64,000 nt of DNA from contig CAVZLR010000002.1 in assembly GCA_963776205.1 (NCBI GenBank), positions 124,001-188,000 on the forward strand, given 5' to 3'. This document shows, piece by piece, positions 28,258 through 37,014 of the stretch. The position numbers and the translations under genes were made by a program. The notes under the pieces were generated by a model, which searched no databases, was not told where the DNA came from, and was given only the letters and a program-made list of their open reading frames with translations. Source of the DNA: UBA4459 sp963776205 (GTDB lineage: Bacteria > Bacteroidota > Bacteroidia > Bacteroidales > F082). Positions within the stretch are counted from its first letter, which is position 1. Each line of letters begins with the position of its first letter.

Positions 28258-28708
28258 TTATTTGTCTTCCGTTTTTTCCCAGCAACAATTCCCATGTCCA
28301 AATCCTCCCGCGGCATTTAGTAAATTCTTTGAATGACATTCGGGGCATTTACCAACCCGTGTGTTTATATCTACCCGGAAAGTATGATCACAATCCAAAC
28401 AGCGAATGATGTTATTTTTAAAATGCACATTCCCACCGCCAATGGTCAGCATTTTTCCGAGGAACATAAAATCAGCTACTTTCTTTCGTGCTTTCCTGAT
28501 GAGGCGGGTAAAGGTGGAGCGGGAAATCTCAAGCTGTTTGGCGGCTTCTTCATGCGACAGATCCTTCATGATCTGCCAATCGAAGGGCTTCAAATTCATC
28601 CAGCGAAAGTTTGATCTGCTCCAGGTTTCTTCCGGGTATGCCCATAGGTTTGAACTCGGTAAAAAGAGGCGGTTCGTGGATAATTCTGTCGCTTTCCGGA
28701 CGGGGCAT
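28258..28708 (-). pseudogene. UPF0251/DUF134 family DNA-binding protein, frameshifted
   Basis: The first 49 codons from ATG 28708 read MPRPESDRIIHEPP and EFEALRLADHEG, the UPF0251 N-terminus, then hit a stop after 3 more codons. The continuation, LSHEEAAKQLEISRSTFTRL, is in another frame. Dropping one T (the base at 28561) restores a 149-residue protein: a sigma70-like helix-turn-helix plus a C-terminal zinc ribbon (CLDCD and CPECH) and a GFGHGNCC tail. It heads the cyd operon and could be a redox- or metal-sensing regulator; that is inference. Whether the frameshift is real or a sequence error cannot be decided here. Confidence 0.85.
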
Positions 28709-28736
28709 GCTGTTGGGTTTTTAGATTCAGCACCTT

Positions 28737-28767
28737 CAAAAGTAATGCACATATGTTCATAATGCAA
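28737..28767 (-). promoter_or_regulatory. Promoter of the cyd operon
   Basis: The minus strand shows TTG, then 20 bases, then TACTTTTG, a full match to the Bacteroidota layout TTG-N19-21-TAnnTTTG. The -7 element ends 28 bp before the DUF134 start codon. Confidence 0.65.
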
Positions 28768-28807
28768 GAGAAATGAGATATTTTTTTAATAATAAAAATG
28801 TGCATAA
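28743..28807. promoter_or_regulatory. Inverted repeat bracketing the cyd promoter (possible operator)
   Basis: TAATGCACAT at 28743-28752 and ATGTGCATAA at 28798-28807 pair in 9 of 10 positions. One arm overlaps the -7 element and the other lies upstream of the -33 element. This could be an operator; no factor is assigned. Confidence 0.3.
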
Positions 28808-28898
28808 TAGTTGGTGGTTTTAAACAGGATTTATTTGAAATTAATGGTTTAATCGATATATTTGAGGGTGTTATTAAACCTGCGCAAATGAAACACCC

Positions 28899-28987
28899 TG
28901 TCATTCTGAGCGAAGCGAAGAATCTCCTCTTTACAACAGTCAACAAAATACTCAATCGGAGATCCTTCACTGTCGTTCAGGATGACA
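28899..28987. repeat. Palindromic intergenic repeat (TGTCATTCTGAG type)
   Basis: The left arm begins TGTCATTCTGAGCGAAGCGA and continues to AATCTC at 28926. The right arm (28959-28987) is its imperfect complement, ending GGATGACA. The arms could form a long stem with a 32-nt centre. Elements with these ends are dispersed repeats in many Bacteroidota genomes. It ends 16 bp before the next start codon. Confidence 0.75.
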
Positions 28988-29003
28988 ATAAAAACATAAC
29001 CCT

Positions 29004-30193
29004 ATGAAAAAACTGCTACTCCTTTCCACTTTTGCCTTTTTACTTTTTACTTTTTCCATTGCCCAACAATACGGCTGGACAGACATCAGTGACAACCTGC
29101 CCGGAACACCGACCTTTCCGATGTTTTCTTTATTTCTGATAATGAAGGCTGGATCACCAGCAGTTCAGAAGCTGAAATTTATCACACCACAGATGGTGGA
29201 TTGACTTTTGAAATTCAAACAACCCAATATTCTTGCAATGCCATTCATATGCTTAGTGAGAACGAAGGCTATGCAGGTGGTACAAGCGGTTTCGTATACA
29301 AAACAGTTGATGGGGGTGAAAACTGGAACTTTCATGGAACAATGGCTACAACTCTTGCCGATATTTCATTTCCCCCAGTAGGAGATATAGGTTATTGCTG
29401 TGGAATTAATGGAAATATATGGTCCATTGACAACGCAGGCGTAACAAAAATGACCAGCAATATTAATGGAGACTTATCCTCAATTTCTTTCCCAATCAAT
29501 AGCGAACAAGGCTGGGTATGCGGAGGAAGTGTTATTGTCACATATTTTAATGGAATCTGGGGAGGGTCAGTAAATGGCTATCCCTCTGGCTATTTCAGTG
29601 CCATTTGTATGGTGGATACATTGCGTGGCTGGGCGGTTGGAGATAATGGGGCGATTATTCATACCTCAGATGGACACAACTGGGCAACTCAACAAACAAA
29701 CCCTGCCTATATTTTAACAGATGTATTTTTTGTGAATGTACAAGAAGGGTGGGTGGTAGGTAGTGGAGGAGGGATATTCCATACAATAAATGGTGGAACT
29801 ATTTGGAATATTGAAGGCGATGAACTATCATCTTCAATTCTCACAGGTGTCCACTTTACCTCCTCAACAAATGGATATGTTGTTGGAAATAGCAAAACCC
29901 TGCTGAAGTATGGTGAGGTTTCAGGGATAGGCGATGGTGTTGAAACATTTCCATTAAAAATTTTCCCCAATCCGGCTGTTTCAGTCATCAGTTTGCAATC
30001 TGCAGTCTTCAGTCAACAGTCAGTAGTTGTGGAAATTTCTGACATGCATGGCAGGAAGCTGCTTGAAAAGCAAATCATATCAGGAACTGAAACTATTGAG
30101 ATTGATGTAAGGAACCTGGCAAGTGGCGTGTATTTCTGTCGTTTGATTTCTAAAAATAAAAGTGCAACACAAAAATTAATTATTCAAAAATGA
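29004..30193 (+). pseudogene. T9SS-exported YCF48/BNR-repeat protein, frameshifted
   Basis: The frame from ATG 29004 gives a signal peptide (MKKLLLLSTFAFLLFTFSIA) and the start of a propeller repeat, then leaves frame at about 29107. The next frame continues as SDVFFISDNEGWI and runs to 30193. Adding one base restores about 396 residues. The body repeats blades of the kind GWAVGDNGAIIHTSDG and GWVVGSGGGIFHTINGG, typical of YCF48/sialidase-like beta-propellers. The C-terminus is a T9SS sorting tail (IFPNPAVSVISL, then GVYFCRLIS and TQKLIIQK). Palindromic repeats lie on both sides. The function is unknown; it is probably surface-exposed or secreted. Confidence 0.85.
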
Positions 30194-30201
30194 AAACATC
30201 C

Positions 30202-30315
30202 TGTCATTTCGAACCGACCGCAGGGAGCAAGTTGACCCGCCTGCCGGACGGGCAGGAATCCCCAAAGAGAGAACCATTGTTCCGAGGAGATTTCTCGCTA
30301 ACGCTCGAAATGACA
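30202..30315. repeat. Palindromic intergenic repeat (TGTCATTTCGA type)
   Basis: The outer arms TGTCATTTCGA (30202-30212) and TCGAAATGACA (30305-30315) are perfect complements. Inside is a second palindrome, CCTGCC-GGACG-GGCAGG, at 30240-30256. It starts 8 bp after the preceding stop codon. Confidence 0.75.
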
Positions 30316-30352
30316 ACATAACGAAATGACAAAAAAAATTGATTATTAAATA

Positions 30353-30392
30353 GCATGGAACTTGGGCAACGGGGTTACACCAGGCTCCATGC
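30353..30392. repeat. Short inverted repeat between convergent genes
   Basis: GCATGGA (30353-30359) and TCCATGC (30386-30392) form an inverted pair, and CCATGC recurs at 30401. The flanking sequence is GC-richer than its surroundings. It may serve as a terminator of the minus-strand gene or be part of a dispersed repeat. Confidence 0.45.
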
Positions 30393-30413
30393 GCTCTGCA
30401 CCATGCATTCAAA

Positions 30414-31784
30414 CTACTTCTTAATAATCTTTTCTGTGTAAAATCCTTCCTTGCTATTTACATGCAGGTAATAGAAACCGCTGTTCAAATGGTTCATATC
30501 CAACGCAAGCTGACTTTGATTAGATTTTTGATTTACAACTAATTGCCCCAGTGAATTATACAAGGCTATGGTATACTCATCAGCACCGGGTAAATCAATT
30601 TTCAGGTTTGAAGTAACCGGGTTTGGATACAAGTCAACATCCACCAAAACATTCCCATTTTCATGAATTGCTGTTGGAATCACCCCATTGAAACGCGCTA
30701 CATTATTCTTGGGTTCATTGTCGCTTCCTGCATACTGGAAATCACCACCAAGATAAAGCTCACCATCATAAACTGTCATGATAAATCCAATCCATTGGGT
30801 TGAATTTTCATTAAAAAAGTTCAGGCTTTGCCACTGATAATCCTCTTCTGTTTCATTAAAGATACAACAAGCAGCAACAATGTCAGAACCTTCTGTATAA
30901 TAAAAGACCCCAGCTACAAATAGCTTATCATCAAAGACATACATATCTTCTATATTCCAGAGGTTATTATCCACATCCATTTGATAAAGCGTCCATTCTT
31001 CACCGCTTAATTTGGCCATTGTTGTATAAAAAGGATTAAAGAAGATTCCTCCTGCATAAAGATCGCCATTGTATTCCAACACTTTATATACTTTATCAAA
31101 TAATCCATCAGAAGGTATATTTAATGACTCCCATGCTGTTCCATTGAAACTGGCCACGCTTTTCGCATCTGTCTCATCAATGACATCAAACAAACCTCCA
31201 GCTACAATTTGATTATTATAAATACCGAGGGTGTATATCTGCCCCTGGTTTCCGTTATGGATAAATTCGCCGGGTAAATCTGTCCATGTAGATCCGTTGA
31301 ATTTTGAAACTCTTGTTATAAAATCAAATCCAATTGCACTATGATTGGTGATGTACAATTCATTATTATGAACCAACATATCATAAATTTCGCCACCCCA
31401 GCTATCCGGGTCATAATCGGGTAAAGGACTCCATGCTGAACCTGTCCAGCGTGCAATTCCTTCATATTCCTGCGTAAATTCAGGATCATTAAAAAACCAA
31501 CCCGATGCATATAACCAACCACCATAAATTGCAAAATCATATACTTCGCCTGCAAAACCATCTCCCATAGCATACCATGAAGAGCCATCCCAACGGGCCA
31601 CATTGAAGGCTTCCTGACCACCCGCCTCAGTGAATTCGCCACCAACGATCAAGTCGCCATCAAATTCAATCATAGCTCTGACACGACCATTGGTTCCATT
31701 GCCAACTGCACTCCAGTCCTGGGAAAAACCAATGACCATTAATAAATTAAAAAATAAAAAGAGTACAATTTTTTTCATATCCAT
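30414..31784 (-). CDS. T9SS type A sorting domain-containing protein with propeller-like repeats
   Basis: A 456-residue exported protein. The start at 31784 (MDMKK) or 31778 (MKKIVLFLFFNLLMVIGFSQ) gives a clear signal peptide; the reading frame stays open far upstream, but that part is not signal-like and runs into the sulfatase gene's region. The body has Kelch-like repeats of about 55 residues (IYNNQIVAGGLFD, NGDLYAGGIFFN, DGELYLGGDFQYAG) in which a name, a value and NVARF/NGTAW recur. The end is a T9SS tail (DLYPNPVTSNLKIDLPG, then SGFYYLHV and TEKIIKK). Its ligand or function is not evident. Confidence 0.85.
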   Translation of the reverse strand: MDMKKIVLFLFFNLLMVIGFSQDWSAVGNGTNGRVRAMIEFDGDLIVGGEFTEAGGQEAFNVARWDGSSWYAMGDGFAGEVYDFAIYGGWLYASGWFFNDPEFTQEYEGIARWTGSAWSPLPDYDPDSWGGEIYDMLVHNNELYITNHSAIGFDFITRVSKFNGSTWTDLPGEFIHNGNQGQIYTLGIYNNQIVAGGLFDVIDETDAKSVASFNGTAWESLNIPSDGLFDKVYKVLEYNGDLYAGGIFFNPFYTTMAKLSGEEWTLYQMDVDNNLWNIEDMYVFDDKLFVAGVFYYTEGSDIVAACCIFNETEEDYQWQSLNFFNENSTQWIGFIMTVYDGELYLGGDFQYAGSDNEPKNNVARFNGVIPTAIHENGNVLVDVDLYPNPVTSNLKIDLPGADEYTIALYNSLGQLVVNQKSNQSQLALDMNHLNSGFYYLHVNSKEGFYTEKIIKK

Positions 31785-31989
31785 TTTGTTTAAGTTTAAC
31801 TGGCTCAAAAATAGGTGTTCAGCAAACTTTACATCTACGGTAAAACACGTATTTTTATGAAACGATTTAAGATGAATGATTCTCTTTCCATTTCGCATAT
31901 TTGATTTTTTCGTTACTTTATTAAATATTTCTTCCAATAAATGATTTCCGAATGCAGCTGAAGTCGCACTTGGACCAAACAGAAAAATC

Positions 31990-33540
31990 ATGAAAAACCT
32001 GATCTTAATTATTTTAGTCAGCTCGCTGGGATTGTTATCCTGCACCAACGAAAAAGAAACCAAAAATCAACCGCCCAATATTTTATTCATTCCGGTTGAC
32101 GATCTGCGTCCAGACCTCGGATGCTACGGTGATCCGACAGCCATCACGCCGAATATCGACAAAGTGGCTGAACAGGGTGTTACTTTCACACGGACCTATT
32201 GCCAGCAGGCTGTATGTAATCCTTCGAGGGTGAGCCTGCTTACCGGTTTAAGACCAGACACCCTGAGGGTTTGGGACTTAAGGACCGAATTTCGAAATAA
32301 TTTACCTGATGTCGTAACACTTCCTCAATACTTCAAACAGAATGGCTATTATGTTTATGGCATCGGAAAGATCTTTCACAATATTTATCCCGACACGATT
32401 TCATGGACTGAAAAACCTCATGTGGATGGTTTTCCTTTTGATCCGGATGCTGTTTACCTGAATGAGGAAAATATAGCAAGGCAGGAAGAAAAGAAACTGA
32501 TATATATTGAGCAAGGAATCAACCGAATTGACCAGCTTGGCTCCTGGTATATCAAAACTGTTGCCACTGAAAATGCGGATGTGGATGATGATGCCTATTT
32601 CGATGGTGCACAAACAACTGCTGCTTTGAAAAAGATGGAAGAACTGGCACAGAAAGGCCAGCCTTTCTTTATGGCTGTTGGCTATTACCGGCCACATCTT
32701 CCGTTTAACGCACCCAAAAAATATTGGGATTTGTACGACCGCGACTCCATTCCTTTGGCAGAAAACCAAAGAATTCCTGAAAATATGCCGGAATATGCCA
32801 TGAATCGTGGTAATGAACTCAGGTCGTATGATGACATGAAAGACCTTCCTTTGCCTGAAGGCGAACCATTTGATGAAGATAAGCAACGCTTACTGAAACA
32901 TGGTTATTATGCGAGTGTGTCCTACATCGATGCCCAAATCGGCAGGTTGGTTGAAGGTCTTAAAAAATTGGGCTTATATGACAATACGATCATTGTGATT
33001 TGGGGAGATCACGGTTGGAAACTGGGGGAACACAACGCCTGGTGCAAACAGACAAATTATGAAATTGACACCCGGGTTCCGATGATCATTGCAGGTGCAA
33101 ATGTTACAGCAAAAAGCACCCAATCAAATGCCCTTACTGAATTTGTCGACATCTACCCTACCCTTTGTGAGATGGCTGGACTAGAAATACCCAAACATTT
33201 ACAAGGTACAAGCGCAGCGCCCTTGCTTCAAAATCCGGATCAGGAATGGAAAACGGCTGCATTCAGCCAGTTCTTGCAGGGACGATTCGGTAAGATGCAT
33301 AAAAACCATGAAGGCAAACAATATATGGGCTACTCTATTCGAACAGACCAATACCGCTATGTTGAATGGTACGAATGGGACCAATCAAATACGAAAGGAG
33401 CCCTAACTGAAAGGGAACTTTATGATCATGAAACTGACCCTGGTGAAAATATAAATATTGCAGGGTTTGATGACAATGCTGAAATAGTGATTGCTTTATC
33501 TGACCAACTTAAAAAAGGTTGGAGATATGCTCAACCTTAA
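31990..33540 (+). CDS. Sulfatase lipoprotein, iduronate-2-sulfatase-like
   Basis: A 516-residue sulfatase anchored by a lipobox (LLSC, Cys18). The metal-binding start is ILFIPVDDLRPDLGCYG, which with the CNPSR signature (C76 to R80) is characteristic of iduronate-2-sulfatase-like enzymes. IWGDHGWKLGEH is the second metal segment. It needs formylglycine formation at C76. It is divergent from the T9SS gene with about 205 bp between the two starts. The methyltransferase gene follows 15 bp after its stop. The glycan substrate cannot be assigned from sequence; a sulfated polysaccharide is plausible. Confidence 0.93.
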   Translation: MKNLILIILVSSLGLLSCTNEKETKNQPPNILFIPVDDLRPDLGCYGDPTAITPNIDKVAEQGVTFTRTYCQQAVCNPSRVSLLTGLRPDTLRVWDLRTEFRNNLPDVVTLPQYFKQNGYYVYGIGKIFHNIYPDTISWTEKPHVDGFPFDPDAVYLNEENIARQEEKKLIYIEQGINRIDQLGSWYIKTVATENADVDDDAYFDGAQTTAALKKMEELAQKGQPFFMAVGYYRPHLPFNAPKKYWDLYDRDSIPLAENQRIPENMPEYAMNRGNELRSYDDMKDLPLPEGEPFDEDKQRLLKHGYYASVSYIDAQIGRLVEGLKKLGLYDNTIIVIWGDHGWKLGEHNAWCKQTNYEIDTRVPMIIAGANVTAKSTQSNALTEFVDIYPTLCEMAGLEIPKHLQGTSAAPLLQNPDQEWKTAAFSQFLQGRFGKMHKNHEGKQYMGYSIRTDQYRYVEWYEWDQSNTKGALTERELYDHETDPGENINIAGFDDNAEIVIALSDQLKKGWRYAQP

Positions 33541-33555
33541 GGACAAAAATTGAAA

Positions 33556-34284
33556 ATGAATTTTTACGAAAGTATCACTAAATATTATCATCATATTTTC
33601 CCACTAAATATGGCCCAGGCGGCATTTGTGAGGCAGTCGTTTAATGAAACGGAACAGTCAGAATTGCTGGATATTGGTTGTGGCATTGGCGAACTCAGTT
33701 TTGAACTTTCCAAACATTTTAAAAAAGTGCATGCCATTGACCTTGATGAAAGCATGATTAAAAGGGCAAAGCAGGATTTTGGTACAAAGACAGGGAATTT
33801 AAAATTCAATGTACTGAATATGCTTGAAATTGAAAGAACCTTTGGCGTCAACTCAATGGATGCCATCGTTTGTTTTGGCAACACCCTTGTACACCTGGAT
33901 GGGCCGGAGCAAATGCTCGATTTTTTTAAGCAATCCAGGGCCGTACTAAAAAGTGATGGCAAATTGCTTCTTCAAATCATCAACTACGACCGGATCATTG
34001 ATCAAAACATAAAAGCTTTGCCCACCATAGAAAATGATGAAATTAAATTTGTAAGAAATTACAGGCTGCACACTGATCATAAGAAACTTGATTTTGAAAC
34101 CATTCTCTCTATAAAAGAATCGGGAAAAACGATTGAAAATTCGATTCAACTATATCCTGTTAGCAAGCATAAAATCAAAGAACTTTTAAATCTATCCGGC
34201 TTTAGCGAAATATCACTATTTGGGAGTTTTAAACATGAAATATTTTCTAACAATAGCATTCCTTTGGTAATCGAAGCAAAATAA
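33556..34284 (+). CDS. Class I SAM-dependent methyltransferase
   Basis: A 242-residue cytoplasmic methyltransferase. The SAM-binding motif I is LLDIGCGIGE (residues about 36-45), followed by the acidic end of strand 2 in HAIDLDES and motif III-like KSDGKLLLQIINYDR. I use ATG 33556 (MNFYESITKYYHHIF); a TTG two codons earlier is less likely. The gene sits 15 bp after the sulfatase stop and may be co-transcribed, though no functional link is apparent. The substrate is unknown. Confidence 0.88.
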   Translation: MNFYESITKYYHHIFPLNMAQAAFVRQSFNETEQSELLDIGCGIGELSFELSKHFKKVHAIDLDESMIKRAKQDFGTKTGNLKFNVLNMLEIERTFGVNSMDAIVCFGNTLVHLDGPEQMLDFFKQSRAVLKSDGKLLLQIINYDRIIDQNIKALPTIENDEIKFVRNYRLHTDHKKLDFETILSIKESGKTIENSIQLYPVSKHKIKELLNLSGFSEISLFGSFKHEIFSNNSIPLVIEAK

Positions 34285-34402
34285 TTTCTAAAAAGCAGTT
34301 GACATTCTTCTTATCTATTCGATACGTTAAATAAGTGTTAAAGTTTTTTACTAACAACAGATTTGATTTATTTTCAAATGCTTTTTTTATTTAAAACATT
34401 AT

Positions 34403-36289
34403 ATGATGAAATTTTACTTCTTTTTAATTCTATTTTCTGTCAGCCTCTTTTTCTCAGCATCACTTCTTTCACAGGGCATTCCAGCCCGTCAGGAAGCCAA
34501 GCTCGACCAGGTTTATTCGCAATACGATCTTAGCGGGGAAGGTGTGGTTGTTGCCCTTATCGATCGTGGTATAGATTATTTCCATCCTGATTTTATTGAT
34601 GAAGACGGAAAAACACGTCTGTTGTATCTATACGATATGATCAATCCTGACGGCGCCAACGATCCTGATAATCCTTATGGCGTGGGCACCATTTTTACAG
34701 AAGCAGAAATCAATGCTTCGCTTGAATCCAATGGTCCTCCCCTCTCAATGGATCGTTATGGTCATGGTACGGCCATTTCGGGAATAGCTTCAGGAAATGG
34801 AACAGGAACTTCAGACCTTGCTTTTCAGGGCGTAGCGCCTAATTCAAAAATTATTGTGGTGAAGGCCGTTCAGGATTACTTTCCTGCTTTTGACGATCAG
34901 CCCGCACAAGAAGGGTTTTACAACCCTACATACATTCAAATCGCCATCCAGTTTGTTGCCGATAAATTTGAAGAATTAGACCTTCCGGGAGTTGTGCTTC
35001 TGAATATGGGTTCTATTGGTGGTCCGACTGATGGTACCAGTACGATTTGCCGGGCCATTGATGATTTCGTTGAAACAGGACATCCTTTTGTTTGTGGTGT
35101 GGGTGATGACGGAGGTGCTGAAAATCATGCTTCAGCGACGGTAACCTTTGATGGAACTATTGAACTGCGAGTTATGAAAGGTGATGCAGGCAACTTACGT
35201 TTTGACCTTTGGTATAGCGAAGATGATCGCTTTGAAGTAAGCATCACCAGGCCCAATAATAGCACAGAAGGACCTTTCCCTGCACCTGCAACAGCAAATG
35301 ATGCAGATGACAGATTTCTAACCGGAATCAATTACTACCACCGTGGGGCCAATACAGATTTCGCAGGTGCTACTTCCAACCGCCGGGAAATCATGATCGA
35401 TTTAACCGGAGCAACAGGTGAATATAAAATCACCTTAAAAGGAACAACTATAAATGGTGGTGGAAATTTCCACGCTGTACTTAACCCATCCAACAACCAC
35501 AACACCAACAAATTTCTAAGCCATGTAGTTGAAGGATATAGTATTAATGACTTTTCTTCTGCGGCAAAAGCTATTTCACCTACCGATTATGTTGTGAAAA
35601 ACGATTATGTTGATATAGACGGGGTATACCGTAACTTTACCGGGCAGGGAGACCCTGGTGAATTGTGGATTGGTAGTAGTTTTGGCCCTACGCAAAACAA
35701 CCAGATGGGTGTGGATTTTGCAGCTACAGGCGAACTGCTATATGGAGCATACAGTCCGAATACATGGTACAGCCATTATCCCCATTTACTCATCCAGGGA
35801 GGTGATTACAATTATGGAATCCAAAATGCAGTAAGTGCAGCAGCTCCTTTGACCACCGGAGTGATCGCATTGATGCTGGAGATGGATAAGAACCTTAGCC
35901 CTGAACAGGTTAAAACGATTCTTCAAACAACCGCAAGGGCGGATAGTTACACAGGAACTGTTCCGAATAACCAATGGGGATACGGTAAATTAGATGCCCT
36001 GGCTGCAGTTAAAGAGGTGGAAACACTTGGAATCTTTAACCCATCTGCGCATAAACAGGATTTTACAATTTATCCCAATCCTTCAAATGATAAAATCATG
36101 ATAAAATTTGATGATAGCAACGGGATAGAAGTGTATCATATCAGGGTAGTAAATAATTTGGGACAAACAGTTCTACAATCAGATTTAAAAACTGATTATC
36201 TCGACATAAGTAATCTTCCCAATGGTTTTTATCAATTAATAATTGAAGATGATTCGGAAATTTCAACGGGTAAATTCTTAAAATTTTAA
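34403..36289 (+). CDS. Subtilisin-like S8 family serine protease with T9SS sorting tail
   Basis: A 628-residue secreted serine protease. A signal peptide (residues 1-23) leads to the catalytic domain: Asp54 in ALIDRGIDYFHPDF, His121 in RYGHGTAISGIASG and Ser478 in NAVSAAAPLTTGVIALML, where the canonical GTSMAAP is altered to AVSAAAP. Between His and Ser lies a long beta-rich insert (residues about 230-440). The last 80 residues form a T9SS sorting domain (TIYPNPSNDKIMIKF, then NGFYQLIIE and TGKFLKF), so the protease is expected at the cell surface or outside. No prodomain is obvious. Confidence 0.92.
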   Translation: MMKFYFFLILFSVSLFFSASLLSQGIPARQEAKLDQVYSQYDLSGEGVVVALIDRGIDYFHPDFIDEDGKTRLLYLYDMINPDGANDPDNPYGVGTIFTEAEINASLESNGPPLSMDRYGHGTAISGIASGNGTGTSDLAFQGVAPNSKIIVVKAVQDYFPAFDDQPAQEGFYNPTYIQIAIQFVADKFEELDLPGVVLLNMGSIGGPTDGTSTICRAIDDFVETGHPFVCGVGDDGGAENHASATVTFDGTIELRVMKGDAGNLRFDLWYSEDDRFEVSITRPNNSTEGPFPAPATANDADDRFLTGINYYHRGANTDFAGATSNRREIMIDLTGATGEYKITLKGTTINGGGNFHAVLNPSNNHNTNKFLSHVVEGYSINDFSSAAKAISPTDYVVKNDYVDIDGVYRNFTGQGDPGELWIGSSFGPTQNNQMGVDFAATGELLYGAYSPNTWYSHYPHLLIQGGDYNYGIQNAVSAAAPLTTGVIALMLEMDKNLSPEQVKTILQTTARADSYTGTVPNNQWGYGKLDALAAVKEVETLGIFNPSAHKQDFTIYPNPSNDKIMIKFDDSNGIEVYHIRVVNNLGQTVLQSDLKTDYLDISNLPNGFYQLIIEDDSEISTGKFLKF

Positions 36290-36396
36290 AACCTAAGGTT
36301 TCCAGACCGTTACTCATTCCTTATTTTTACCATTTGCAGCTAGCAGTAACTGGTACTTGTAATACATAATTCATTTGTACCATTTAAACTATTAAA

Positions 36397-36996
36397 ATGA
36401 AACAACCCCTTGTAAACCCAAAATCTGGAGAAGACGATAAAGATCTTCAGAAATTAATTGAATTTTATAATGAAACGCTTGGATTTTGCCCCAACAGCAT
36501 TAAAACCATGCACCATCGTCCGCGTATCGCTTTTGCATTTATTGAAATGAACAAAGCTGTGATGGAAAACAAAGGCCGGGTAACCAGCGCGCTTAAAAGA
36601 ATGATGGCCTACATTAGTAGCAATGCAGCCGGATGTCGATATTGCCAGGCGCATGCCATCAGGGCTGCTGAAAGATATGGCGCTGAAAAAGAACAACTGG
36701 AGAACATTTGGGATTATAAAAGCTATCCGGCATTTAGCGACGCTGAGCGTGCAGCATTGGATTTTGCGCTGGCAAGTTCATTGATTCCGAATGATGTAAC
36801 GGACGAAATTGCAGAGAAGCTGAGAAAATACTGGAACGAAGGAGAAATTGTAGAAATGATGGGAGTGATCGCATTATTTGGCTATCTTAACCGCTGGAAT
36901 GATTCGATGGGCACAGAAATGGAATCGGGAGCCATTGATTCTGGTAAAAAATACTTAGCCAAAAAGGATTGGAATGTGGGCAAGCATGCTTATTAA
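36397..36996 (+). CDS. Carboxymuconolactone decarboxylase/AhpD-like family protein
   Basis: A 199-residue, all-helical protein of the AhpD/CMD family. The characteristic CxxC...H motif is present as C80-R-Y-C83-Q-A-H86, in the context MAYISSNAAGCRYCQAHA, which indicates a peroxidase or thiol-redox activity of the AhpD type rather than lactone decarboxylation. No signal peptide is seen, so it is cytoplasmic. It is a single gene, convergent with the TPR lipoprotein gene (18 bp between stops). The electron donor is not evident from the neighbourhood. Confidence 0.88.
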   Translation: MKQPLVNPKSGEDDKDLQKLIEFYNETLGFCPNSIKTMHHRPRIAFAFIEMNKAVMENKGRVTSALKRMMAYISSNAAGCRYCQAHAIRAAERYGAEKEQLENIWDYKSYPAFSDAERAALDFALASSLIPNDVTDEIAEKLRKYWNEGEIVEMMGVIALFGYLNRWNDSMGTEMESGAIDSGKKYLAKKDWNVGKHAY

Positions 36997-37014
36997 TTCT
37001 CCAATAGTCATTTG

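Noticed and set aside
31785..32063. Upstream extension of the T9SS gene's reading frame
   Set aside because: It reaches into the sulfatase gene, is not signal-like and would place the real signal peptide in the interior.
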